Of a stretch of 64,000 nt of DNA, positions 46,201-59,000 are shown piece after piece. The notes under the pieces were generated by a model, which worked only from the letters and a program-made list of their open reading frames with translations, had not been told where the DNA came from and did no database searches. Positions within the stretch are counted from its first letter, which is position 1. Each line of letters starts with the position of its first letter. The DNA comes from Sipunculus nudus (lineage: Eukaryota > Annelida > Sipuncula > Golfingiida > Sipunculidae): positions 51,908,917 through 51,972,916 of the forward strand of contig CM049319.1 in NCBI GenBank assembly GCA_026874595.1, given 5' to 3'. Position numbers and translations under genes: made by a program.

Positions 46201-47210
46201 GCAGTAACCTCAGCTTCAATAAGAAGATAGGGCTTTTGGCTTCATAATTTTAAATATTTCTTGATCTTTCTTCGTCGGTACACAAAGTGGCCGGGGCATA
46301 TAGTTTTACCCATGCCCGTCATTCTGTCATTCCGTCATTCCGAAATCAAACAGTTGTACAGACTTTTTTCCGCAATGCCTTACAGATATTGGCCTGATTT
46401 TTCGTGTGTGGGCAGATAATGACCAGATATGCACATATACGGCCTTTTTTCGCAGTGTCTGCAGTTATTGGACTGATTTTTGGTGTGTGGCTAGATCATG
46501 ACCGGTTACAGATCGAGTTCGCATTTTGTCCTGGTTGACTTATTATTGACTGGATGACAGCTCCTGAACATAGAAAATTTTACAAACTCTAACAAATATT
46601 TCTAATTTGCTCCAGGCGGGGGCATTCGTGTCGTTCAAAGAAAGGAATTCCTTGTCCTTGAAATAATTGTGCTTTAAATGCATTAGCACAAGTACGTCTT
46701 TAATCGTGAACTTCAGCAGGGAAAGTAATTCCTTGGTTTTGAAATGAAGCAAGGAAAGTAATTTCTTGAACTGGAACTACATAAGGGAAATAATTTACTT
46801 GTTCTGGAACTGCAGCATGGAAAGTTTGTCCTTGTTCTGGAACTGCAGCAGGGAAAGTGGTTCCTTGTTCTTGAACTGCTGCAGGGAAAGAAGTTTCTCT
46901 TTCTGAGCTGCAGTAGGGGAAGTGCTTCCTCTTTCTGGAACTGCAGCAGGCAAAGTGCTTCCCTGTTCTGCAACTGTAGCAGAGTAAGTGATTCCTTATT
47001 CTGAACAACAACAGGGAAAATCGTTTCTCTTTCTGGAACGGCCCCAGGGAAGCGATTTCTTTTTACGGAACTGCAGCAGGGAGAGCGATCCCTTGATCTG
47101 GAACTGCAGCAGGGAGAGTTGTTCCTTGTTCTTTAACTGTAGCAGGGAAAGAGATTCCTTCCTCTTGAACTGCAGCAAGGAAAGTGATTCCATGTTTTGA
47201 GCAGCCGCAG
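46201..47210. repeat. 1.1-kb tandem unit, copy A (1.01 kb)
   Basis: Starts GCAGTAACCTCAGCTTCAAT. First half: GCCGGGGCATATAGTTTTAC, CCGTCATTC repeats and two related blocks with CCGCAATGCCTTACAGAT and CGCAGTGTCTGCAGTTAT. Second half (about 46700-47205): 33-bp minisatellite of GGAACTGCAGCAGGGAAAGT type. It lacks about 98 bases found in copy B. Confidence 0.85.
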
Positions 47211-48318
47211 GCAGTAACCTCATGCACCTTCAATAAAAAGATAGGGCTTTTGGCTTCATAATTTTAAATATTCCTTGTTCTTTCTTCGTCGGTACACAAA
47301 GTGGCCGGGGCATATAGTTTTACCCATGCCCGTCATTCTGTCATTCCGTCATTCCGAAATCAAACAGTTGTACAGACTTTTTTCCGCAATGCCTTACAGA
47401 TATTGGCCTGATTTTTCGTGTGTTGGCAAATAATGACCAGTTCGAGTTCGCGTTTTGTCCCGGTTGACATACCTCTGACCGTTTGGCAGCTCCTGACCAT
47501 AGAAAATTTCATGAGAAATAGAAAATTACATGAGAAATGCACATATACGGCCTTTTTTCGCAGTGTCTGCAGTTATTGGACTGATTTTTGGTGTGTGGCT
47601 AGATCATGACCGGTTACAGATCGAGTTCGCATTTTGTCCTGGTTGACTTATTATTGACTGGATGACAGCTCCTGAACATAGAAAATTTTACAAACTCTAA
47701 CAAATATTTCTAATTTGCTCCAGGCGGGGGCATTCGTGTCGTTCAAAGAAAGGAATTCCTTGTCCTTGAAATAATTGTGCTTTAAATGCATTAGCACAAG
47801 TACGTCTTTAATCGTGAACTTCAGCAGGGAAAGTAATTCCTTGGTTTTGAAATGAAGCAAGGAAAGTAATTTCTTGAACTGGAACTACATAAGGGAAATA
47901 ATTTACTTGTTCTGGAACTGCAGCATGGAAAGTTTGTCCTTGTTCTGGAACTGCAGCAGGGAAAGTGGTTCCTTGTTCTTGAACTGCTGCAGGGAAAGAA
48001 GTTTCTCTTTCTGAGCTGCAGTAGGGGAAGTGCTTCCTCTTTCTGGAACTGCAGCAGGCAAAGTGCTTCCCTATTCTGCAACTGTAGCAGAGTAAGTGAT
48101 TCCTTATTCTGAACAACAACAGGGAAAATCGTTTCTCTTTCTGGAACGGCTCCAGGGAAGCGATTTCTTTTTACGGAACTGCAGCAGGGAGAGCGATCCC
48201 TTGATCTGGAACTGCAGCAGGGAGAGTTGTTCCTTGTTCTTTAACTGTAGCAGGGAAAGAGATTCCTTCCTCTTGAACTGCAGCAAGGAAAGTGATTCCA
48301 TGTTTTGAGCAGCCGCAG
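47211..48318. repeat. 1.1-kb tandem unit, copy B (1108 bp)
   Basis: Almost identical to copy A outside its extra 98 bases (inserted around 47428-47545), and to copy C. Landmarks recur exactly 1108 bases after those in copy A, for example the minus-strand frames at 46543 and 47651. Confidence 0.87.
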
Positions 48319-49350
48319 GCAGTAACCTCATGCACCTTCAATAAAAAGATAGGGCTTTTGGCTTCATAATTTTAAATATTCCTTGTTCTTTCTTCGTCGG
48401 TACACAAAGTGGCCGGGGCATATAGTTTTACCCATGCCCGTCATTCTGTCATTCCGTCATTCCGAAATCAAACAGTTGTACAGACTTTTTTCCGCAATGC
48501 CTTACAGATATTGGCCTGATTTTTCGTGTGTTGGCAAATAATGACCAGTTCGAGTTCGCGTTTTGTCCCGGTTGACATACCTCTGACCGTTTGGCAGCTC
48601 CTGACCATAGAAAATTTCATGAGAATAGAAATTTTCATGAGAAATGCACGTGCGGCCTTTTTTCGCAGTGCCTGCAGGTATTGGACTGATTTTTGGTGTG
48701 TTGCTAGATCATGACCGGTTACAGATCGAGTTCGCATGTTGTCCTGGTTGACTTATTTTTGACTGGATGACAGCTCCTGAACATAGAAAATTTTACAAAC
48801 TCCAACAAATATTTCTAATTTGCTCCAGGCGGGGGCATTCGTGTCGTTCTAAGAAAGGAATTCCTTGTCCTTGAAATAATTGTGCTTTAAATGCATTAGC
48901 ACAAGTACGTCTTTAATCGTGAACTTCAGCAGGGAAAGTAATTCCTTGGTTTTGAAATGAAGCAAGGAAAGTAATTTCTTGAACTGGAACTACATAAGGT
49001 AAACAATTTACTTGTTCTGGAACTGCAGCATGGAAATTTTGTCCTTGTTCTGGAACTGCAGCAGGGAAAGTGGTTCCTTGTTCTAGAACTGCTGCAGGGA
49101 AAGAAGTTTCTCTTTCTGAGCTGCAGTAGGGGAAGTGCTTCCTCTTTCTGGAACTGCAGCAGGCAAAGTGCTTCCCTGTTCTGCAACTGTAGCAGAGTAA
49201 GTGACTCCCTATTCTGAACAACAACAAGGAAAATCGTTTCTTTTTCTGGAACTGCTCCAGGGAAGCGATTTCTTTTTACGGAACTGCAGCAGGGAGAGCG
49301 ATCCCTTGATCTGGAACTGCAGCAAGGAAAGTGATTCCATGTTTTGAGCA
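48319..49350. repeat. 1.1-kb tandem unit, copy C
   Basis: Follows copy B without a gap, with landmarks offset by about 1105 bases. Its end differs: after GCAGCCGCAGG it runs straight into further 33-bp minisatellite repeats instead of a fourth GCAGTAACC unit. Confidence 0.85.
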
Positions 49351-49640
49351 GCCGCAGGGAATGTGGTTCCCTTTTCTGGAACTGTATCAGGGAAAATAAT
49401 TCCTTGTTCTGAATCTGCAGCGGGGGAAGTGATTCCTTGTTCTGGAACTGCTGCAGGGAAAGTGATCCCTTTTTCTGGAAATACATCAGGGAAAGAGATT
49501 CCTTCTTCTGAAACTACAGCAAGGAAAGGGATTCCCTCTTCTCGAACTGCAGCAGGAAATGTTATTCTTTGTTCTGGAATAGTAAAAAGGAAAGTGCCTC
49601 TTTGTCCTGGAATTGCAGCAAGGAAAGTGATTCCTTTTTA
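49350..49640. repeat. 33-bp minisatellite tail
   Basis: Continuation of the GGAACTGCAGCAGGGAAAGT-type array with more diverged units. As 33 is divisible by three, all frames stay open for long stretches on both strands, which explains the 60-186 codon frames here. Confidence 0.85.
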
Positions 49641-51998
49641 GATCAGCTGACTTTAAGTCATCTGAGTCCTTGGTCCATCCGGCAGGACGCGTCGGCCGTC
49701 CGTTAACAGTGCACGTTTTGAAACCATTAGACTTACGAATAAGAAATTCTACATGCAGTAAGACGTCCCCAAGTTCTCCTACCAAGCCAAAAACTGTGTC
49801 ACTGCGACTTCGTTCCTTCGAGAAATTAAGCGAAAAACCTCTGTTTTCAGGTAAACCCAATTGTAACACTTCAATAACCAATTTGGCAAATTTTTCCTAT
49901 ATTTTCCTTAAAAAAAGGAAATATATTTAGGCCTGCTAACCCAACAAGATAATTGCAGAAACTAGAGACTTTTCTCTCCAAGGATATAAATAAGATTTTT
50001 TATTTATTTAAGTTATTAATATAATTATAAAAGCAGTACTTTAAATATGGCCAAACTTTCAGCATGGCACATTTTTATTTCTATAAGAACTGTGATTTGA
50101 TTTTCACAGCATGTTTACGTACACATAAGGATTCAATCTGTTAAATTTTAAAATTTGAAAATAAAAGCTCCAAAATAAGACACCCCCCCCCCCCCCCCCC
50201 ACCCCCCAACGGTGGCGTGGTGGCGTTCAGTAGTATCTAGTAGGCCTATAGTGGTGGAGGACACCGGAGAAAACCACGTGTTCCGGGGATCAGCTAAGTT
50301 AAAACCACTGTCATATAGCCACCCCGGGGGTCGAAATCGTGTCTTCACCAGAGAGATCCGTACGTTTTAATCAGGCCTACCCCTTGAATGCCCAGGCATA
50401 TATGCGAATATTAAACTCATACAGACAGTAGAGATTTCATATCGACGCAAATTATATATTAAAACAGTTATTTTCGTATGTAACAGTTCGATAAAATCAG
50501 CATATATGGGCCCTTTATCATAGTACTAATAAGCCGGGGAGCTCAAGTAACGTTAGAGTCACCCAACTTACACATTCAAAAACTTTTTGTCATAGGGCCC
50601 GATGTTGAATTTCATTAAGTATAGCCTAGCACATCAGTCTTGATCGAGACTACGAAATCTTATGCCATAGTTGGCTAGGCCGCCTACACTAGCTGTTACA
50701 GCTTGGTACAGATTGTATTAGCTGGTACCATCGAGTGTCCGATATAAAGGCCACTTAATCTGTGCACCGTAAGGTAATTTATATTGGCCGCCTAAGGTAC
50801 AAATTATAGGATATTGGTATATGCAACCAAACAACCCTCACAACAGATCCCGCCTTCAGACTATGGAATGTTATTAATATGTTACATGTGTGCCTGTACT
50901 TGTATACACAGACCATTGTAAAAGGCGTCCCAAAACCGATATAATACCTCCCAGAGTGCTCAGATTGGATTTGGCTTCTACAGAAATGTACACAGCATTC
51001 GAAGAAATTGCCCAGGCTAGCATATAACATCTTAGATATGTATATATTCTCACAGTTAGGGGGAAACTGAACGGAGAATATACCAAATGTCTATTCTCCT
51101 TGCATATCAATATTATGAAATAAAATTCTTTTAGATACATTGAAACATGTATGTGATTTATGGACAATTAATTTTTAAGGACTTTAATCTAAAATCTTGT
51201 CTTTTTTATGTTAGTTTTACCAAAAATAAAAAAATGTCAGCAATGCAGAATATATTGTTTATTGATGAACTATACATGATGACATAAACTACATCCTTAT
51301 AATTTTCTTGATTTCAAAGGTTTCGCCGTATTATTCCAAATTGCCGGATACGTCTTTTGTTCAATAATTTAAGTACATTTATTAAAAAATATATATATTT
51401 TGGAGAAATTTAGGCCTTTGTCTAATCATGTTAAATATCTTTTTTTTATCGAGTCTTGTTTCTTGGACCTTGCAAATTCTTTATGTGCGGTGTAAAATAA
51501 GCTAATCATTAACAGGTTCTGAATATTACTCTTGGTTTTACACACACAAACACACACACAATCGCATACACACTAAATCTGAATAAGTTGCACCTTGCTA
51601 TCACTTGGTTCTGTACCGTATTAATTAATTCCTGTTCAGCCAACGGAACACGAAAGGATCCCGCGTAAAGTTTGGGACCGGTCAAATTTCAGTTCTCTGC
51701 AGGGGTGCCAGGTTGTTCGTTTAGCAGACGACCGAATGGATTAAGAAAGGATTTACGTCTACTTCTGATTGAGGCCAGCCATTATTCGGTGTTGTTACTT
51801 AGCCACTAAGATAGAAACTGAACAACAGGACTCTTGATGGCAGAATAAATAATGTCCGATAAATCACGTTCAGTGTATCCATGCGTTCACGTGCGCATGG
51901 TACCACGTGGTCAAACGTCACTGAAAACCATGGTGCAGGCAATGGCACTTTGAGAAGACATCTTCTAAAAGACTTTTACACTTTTTAAACGAACAAAG
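49640..51998. other. Region upstream of KCC
   Basis: Holds a dispersed repeat (49640-49930, shared with 33850-34110), a poly-C run near 50180-50200 and then mostly unique sequence. No reading frame with convincing coding character. The last few hundred bases are presumably the KCC promoter and 5' UTR. Confidence 0.5.
51888..51909. promoter_or_regulatory. Two CACGTG E-boxes upstream of KCC
   Basis: CACGTG at 51888-51893 and 51904-51909, 90-111 bases before the KCC ATG, with a CRE-like ACGTCA shortly after. Such palindromes bind bHLH factors, and CACGTG also contains the hypoxia-factor core RCGTG. The transcription start is unknown, so these could also lie in the 5' UTR. Confidence 0.4.
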
Positions 51999-53715
51999 AT
52001 GCCGAAATTTGAGGTTACAAGAGCCGCCAGTGAGGATATTATTACAGAAAAGGCAGGTTCTGGTGAACAGTCTTTGCCAGCAACGACAAGGAAGTCGTCT
52101 GGCTTAGACGCAGGTAAGATCATAAGCCGATGCACGTTCAGTTTTTTGTCATCTGGTCATGTTCTGGATTGCTGTACAGTGTAGTGTAGTAACATTGAGT
52201 AATAACTGATATAAAACAGAAACATGTCATGACGACTGTGATACTTTTGTGAAATTGATGGTGATGATTCTGATTATCACAATACCATTAAAATCTAAGT
52301 CATTATGCGAAAAGAGCATATGATATAGCGTAAATGAAGTCAAAAAGTATAAACCATATATAGTCCGTCCCAGTACCCGTGTCCGCATGTTTTTCCGGGA
52401 TAACTTTTTATACGAGTAAAGCAGTGTAAACCTTTCTTGTCCAAAGGTTGCAGGAGCTATTCCGCCGACTACCTGCGCAAAAAGTTATGCCTTACCTTGC
52501 TTTAATTTTGTATGAGACGAATTATCCAAATTATAACAAAACAAGTTACAGCGTTTACGACTTATTCCTTGCCTGAAAACTGATAATAAACAAGCAAGTC
52601 AAACTTATGACGTCAGTCAATAGTAGACCATTTCAGCATCTCGCGACTCGCAATGCATGCTAGTCAGGGTCAAAGGTCACCATTACCAAAACACGTTCCT
52701 TGACAAGACGTGCAATGCAGAAATGGCGGAACGTCACGTTCCAACCCTTTCTATATATCTATTAATATTTTCAGTGGACGCCTCCCATAGAAAATGGCAC
52801 CCTTTATAAGTGTTACACATTGCTCCTAAGCAGGTTAGAGCTCTTCTGCTGGCCTTTTTAAACAAAATGTAACAAATACGGGCACTTGTGCAGTCGCTCA
52901 CTCCATGTGGCTCACAAAATCACACTGGTGAAATATTCAAGTGGACACGTGACGGTGCTTTACATTTAACTTATTAATATGTAGAAATGTCTTTGTCAAC
53001 ACTTTTATACGAAGGTTAGTAACCATTTATTAATCATGAGTATTTAGATTAGATAAACTTTTTTTGTTTTTTTTTCTCGAAATGCATCTTTATAACCATC
53101 TCAAATTTCATTGTCCTGATTCCTGTGTTAATAACAGTTTATTATAATACTGTTATGTTGAAGGCCAGTGTTTCATGACATAATTCCCTTTAGTCTAGAT
53201 AATGCTTCAATATTTTTATATTTCCTAATAATAATCCACACTAATCACTGAGGAAATAATGAATACTGATAACTCTCTGACCCTGTCATGGACAAAACGG
53301 AATCGTCCGAAATTTTTCACGTAAATGTTCACAGTTCAGCATGCAAAACTGCGGGACAAGATTATTGTTCTTTCAAAATTTACAAAAATGTCTTTAACTC
53401 TTGGGTAATGGGATGGTAAATATAATTTATAATATAGCTTTTGGGGAGCATATCAAACATTAAAAAATATATTATAATGCAAAACTTGTAAACATAACTG
53501 TTTACCCTGTTATTTGTCACTGTTAATGCGTAATAATTATAAGCCTTCTGTTGAAGATGTTTATGGCTTTCATGATCTGGGATGAATATTTAAGTGTCAA
53601 AGAACTTGAGAAAATATGATTATTAGAGAGTTAGTATGGTAGCTTTTCATTGATTTGCATATGTCATCTCTTAACATGTGCAGAAATATAATACTTGTAT
53701 ATAAATTATGCTACT

Positions 53716-53766
<51 letters not shown>

Positions 53767-55346
53767 CTGGACATCACAAATAAAGCAGACCATTTTCAGT
53801 AAATAAACATTTTACTTAAACATGACATGTCAGTTGAACGATTTAAACATGACTAAAACGCAGTGGGGGAAAAAGCAAATATATATACTATATGGAAGTC
53901 CTTTTTTAGCATACACTTTTTCCAGCTTACATTTTCCTTTTTTACAGTTTTTATGGAGTTTTAACACATAAATTCTTGAGAATCCTCAGAATACAAAGTG
54001 TATAATACGTATGCTTAAAATAATATACTTTTACTATAAAATTATTAAATTTTACTTCATACAAGTGCTTTGGACCAGCTGCTGTTAGACAAGGGCACAA
54101 TACACACCGATAAACTGAATATCAAAGGGCAGACCATATATGCATGTGTGTACCTTTCATGTACAAAATACCTTTCATCAATCAATAAACAATTCATGCT
54201 TAATTGGTGTTTTATGCATGGAAATTTTGGGAGTATGTTGCCTCCCCTACATTTTTTTGAAAAATGTAATATATTAGGTCTGTATGAAGCATATAAGGGC
54301 AGTTTCCTTGGAACATATAAAATATTGAGTGCATAAATCACAAAAATACCATTTATATATAAATATATATAAAATATATAGCAATATAAAACATATAGCC
54401 ATCTATTTCAGTAAGTTAATATAGACATAAACATTGAAGTTTATCATATCTTTCAGATTTAACATTCATGAAAATAATTCTATCATGAACAAAAGTGTGT
54501 GTGTGGGGGGGGGGGGGGGCACTTGCTGCCACTTCTCTTTACAAAGGTATTTGTCAAGCACTGGTTCTACATTATTAAAGAGCTGAAATATTATATCATA
54601 ATAGACATGGGTGTAAAAGGTGTAATATATTTCTCTCAAGTGTTACTTAATCATTTGTACTTCTACTGATCCACTACCTACAGAAATTTGACAGATTAGA
54701 AAAAACGTCAAGAGTATCCCATTTAAATCTAATTAATTCGAATCAATGGCACAGACCAGAAAAAAATATAGCTTTTTATATATTGTTATTTTGATGCATG
54801 GCACATAATTGTTATTTAGAGGATGTTGCAATGAAGCTTTTTTCTCACCTCCCCCCCCCCCCCCCCCCCCCCATTCCCCATTGGTATCAAATGGCTCACT
54901 CCTTACCAGAAACTTGCATCAGGCATAACTAAATAATACTTGCCTGACCCCCCCCCCCCCCCCCACCGTAGTATTCCCATTTGCTTTTGAAGGCCTATGA
55001 GACAAACTGTTTAAAGCTAATGGTAAATATGAAATATATTTTTAATTTTCTTAGGGTCAATTTTTCATCAAATATCTTGCATAATCAGACAGACAATCAC
55101 TGTGGAATCCTGTTTCTGGCTTTTCATCAACTGTACAATCTTTTTTGTAATATTTAATGTTTTTAGGTGAGATACTTTAAATGTTGCGAGTGACAGATAT
55201 TTGTTTTTGTTAAATCTCAACTATTACATTTAACTTAGTTGTTATTGCTGAGTGTGAAAGTTTTATTAATCATGAGGAGGAGCTAAATGGCAGTGTCCAC
55301 ACATTTAAGAAACAAAATAAAACATTAAAAGATGGGTAATACATAT

Positions 55347-55412
<66 letters not shown>

Positions 55413-55581
55413 ATATTGCTATAAAACTCTAATCTACTGCACTTTTAATAATATTAATAATATAGTTCTATATTAATTATATAAAAAATTATCATAATAT
55501 AGTTTATAATAATATGTTTATTTTGAACTAATAAAAATTATGAATGAACAAGCTAAAGCTAAAAATAAATTCATTCAACAG

Positions 55582-55644
<63 letters not shown>

Positions 55645-56000
55645 TATTTTTAAATTAATAGTAGTTGTAAATTAATATATTAATAATTATAGCGAGTAAA
55701 AAAACTATCAATAAGTACATGTAACAAGAATGTATGGTAACGGCTAGGTGTGCATATATATAAATATTTTAATATATATCTGATTATAAGTTTCTTTTCT
55801 ATGTTACGAAAGAGAGGCAGGCTCACAGTATTACTAATACTTATAGTAATGCTGTTAATAAGTGTTATATTAACTATTAAACTAAATGTAGCCACACAAC
55901 TTATTTGGACAGAAATCCCTGCTGTTAAAGTTGTCATTATTTCACACATTTGTAACAATGTACCGCTATCAGTAAATTTTCTCCAGTCATTCATGTTATG

Positions 56001-56047
<47 letters not shown>

Positions 56048-59000
56048 TAGTTTATACCATTTTAAACAAAAATTGTTTATGAACTCGCTGATCTGCTGGC
56101 AACTTGCACCGACATGCGCGTGACACGGCCTTGGTGCCTTCGTTCACTAATCAGAACTCGCACAACGCACGTGTTGTTTCCTGTGTTTTTTCACAGACTA
56201 GCTGGCTCTGTTTTCACAAACCATGTGTACCATTGATACAATGTTTCACGACATTGTTTGGGACGAGGCATGTTAAACCCCGAGAAACAAGTAACACAGT
56301 GTAGCTGCTGTGTCTGACAAACGAAGCGGCAGAAGTTGTCAGGACCGCATGTAGTTTGTTTTGGTAATGGTGACCTTTCACCTTGGGCTCAAGGTCGGTC
56401 ATCGCACATGCGCGCCTGTAATGCTGAAATGGTCTATTGAAGGTGACGCCCGACCGATCACTGTGACGTCTTTTTGACGTCACAGTTGTCTAACAAACAC
56501 CAAAGTAGCCATAGACATGGAAAGTGTAACATGGAGGAATGTACTGTCCAGCAGTGCTGGGAAGACGCCATCCACGGTATTATTTCAGCATAAATATGGC
56601 AAAAGAGTCGCAAAGTAAATACATTTTACATGATATATAACTTCTTTACACACAATCGGCGGAATATCCGTTTATCTACGTCAGGCCAAAGGGCATTCTT
56701 AAAGAATATTTTTAAAATATTTATCGCGAAAAAACATGCGGACACTGGTACTGGGACGGACTATAGATTAAAACTAAAAATAGGCCAAAGCTTATTTTAT
56801 TAGAATGTGATTCCACTGTTTTCCAGGCTTGCAAGTTGCATAATTAAATTATACAGTGGTGGGTTCGGGATGTATTTTTAAGGGATGACCCACCTTGGGC
56901 GTAAGAGGGGAAATAACTTCAGTTTAGTTCATGTAATCCTGAGAACCCTAAAATATTGCCTTAAGTTTTTTAACTATTTATTAAAGATACAAGGTCAACA
57001 TTATCTTACCAAAAAAATTTCATTGAAAACTGTTTAAGTTGGAGACATGAATAGAGATTCCCTAATTTTCACTTTACCGATACAATTATATGTCCTATAT
57101 ATGTACCAACCAATTAAGGTTTCATACTTTGAAATCATGGGGTTTTTTTATTGATAATTAAGTTCTTTTGATAACATATTTTTGTTTTACAATAGGGGGG
57201 TGGAGTATTATTATTTTGCCAAACGACAGATGAACATGATAATGACACTTTTAAAATTCATGTACCAGTATTTATTATTTGAATTCTCTTTTTAAAATTC
57301 CTGTTCTGATTTTCACAATATACACAAGTTTCTAAACCCAGTGTTCAAAATACTGGGTGCCTAGGCCGGTTACTAGGACAGATCTGCAGGACCATTAGGC
57401 ACATGCACATCTGACAGTCAGATGATCAAACAAAGACATATAAACACTAAAACATGACGTCACACTAGACGCTACATGTATATAGATCCAGTGATCAGAG
57501 CTGGATTTAGATGGATATTATGGTACCATTCTGACTAGGTTTAAACCCTTAGCTTATTTTTTACTGCACTGAAATATGTGTATAAATTATAATATAGCTG
57601 TCATAGAAATAACTTGTTTGCATTAATGTATTTGAGCACCTAGAAATTACTTTGTGCACCCAATTGTATAAGCTGTGGTGCACAGGTGCACCTTACCATA
57701 AATGATAAAAATGTATTTTGTACACTGCCACCCCCAGTTGTCCTGCCTGGTTCTGTTTTAGTGTGCATTTTATCATGAAACCTGTAAAGAAAACGCAGAT
57801 AGAAAATATTCAGTTTTCAATCCTCTTAAGTCATGTTTCTTCAGGCATATAAGTATGTAATAGAAACTGTATAATAAATATATATTTAAAATTATGAAAG
57901 ACATTTTTAGATGAGAAAATGTACAATACATCATTTTATGTGTGATGGCAAAGGTATTGAACAAACGCTGACTGAATAGCATTAAATCTTGTAAGTGACT
58001 GGCACTGAGTCACACATGGTGTTAATTAGTTTACATTAAACATTCTGCAGAAGCACGAATCACCAACATTTATAACATCTGTCAGCACCTGTAGCACCCT
58101 AGTGAAATATGTTAGCAATTAGACCCAAGGACTTGGCTCTCCTTATGAATGTACTTACTGTAAGCCTGTTCTTAAGAAGTGCACAGACCCCAGTATTTTG
58201 TTCCAGTGCTGGGCCTTGTGGTTATTTTGATTGTCAGGACACAGGGTCTAGTGCAAAACTGTAAGATTAACTCACACATTTGACCCATTAATTAATCATG
58301 AGCTTTGTCTTTAAGGCTTAATGATATCTTATCTTCAAGAAATGACCATGTTCTCCATTTCTGGTTCATTAGCACTTTACGTGTCTTGACCCACTGTTCA
58401 TGGTGCAGTCGTGCTGACCTGTGAAGGGAATTCCAAGCCTGTTCTTCATAAAAATTGTAATTCTACAATGAATATTAGAATAACATTTAAAATGCAGGTC
58501 TGAATGTGATCTACACTTTGTGAAAAGTGCTCACAGAAAAGAACTCAAACTACTTGAAGAACTTAATTTAGTAATAATAATATATTTGATTTACTTAATT
58601 TAGTAGCTCCATACCATATGAAATTTGTGCTTTTGCATACCTTTGTATATATACATTTTTTTTACTATTTGGAGCAAGGGCTATTTTCCTTGACAATTTG
58701 TCAAATTGAATCTGGTAACTACATATGTTAGATATTTGGATAAACTAATAAAAATATAGAAATTAACTTATTGTGTGCATAGAATGTACATGAATACTCC
58801 CTTTTTTGTTGATATTTTTAAAAGGCCCATCAGAACAAGATCATCTGACATCAGTGTCACCAGATAGCAACGATGTCGAAGCAAACAAGAACCTATACCT
58901 GTACACGGTAAGAATTGCTTTTCAATATAGCAGCAGAGAACGAAAAATGAAAGGTCCACCAATTTAACTCAAATTTTAGTTCATGGAGATGAGCTGTATC

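Larger units (their letters stand above)
52361..56763. mobile_element. 4.4-kb non-autonomous DNA element with long terminal inverted repeats
   Basis: In KCC intron 1. The outermost 40 or so bases are near-perfect inverted repeats (TAGTCCGTCCCAGTACC, GTGTCCGCATGTTTTT), flanked by TA. Inverted similarity resumes further in: left 52620-52700 against right 56350-56440 (AGACCATTTCAGCAT, AAAGGTCACCATTACCAAAAC), so each terminal repeat spans roughly 400 bases with diverged parts. The interior holds several (TA)n arrays, long poly-C or poly-G runs and no transposase-like frame (largest frame 104 codons, AT-rich). Confidence 0.75.

Noticed and set aside
46543-49881. Many long frames on both strands, up to 186 codons, with repeated cysteine-rich SSRTRNHFPCC-type peptides
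   Set aside because: They are translations of a 33-bp DNA repeat (33 is divisible by three) and appear on both strands in several frames. There is no start context, splice pattern or conserved domain.
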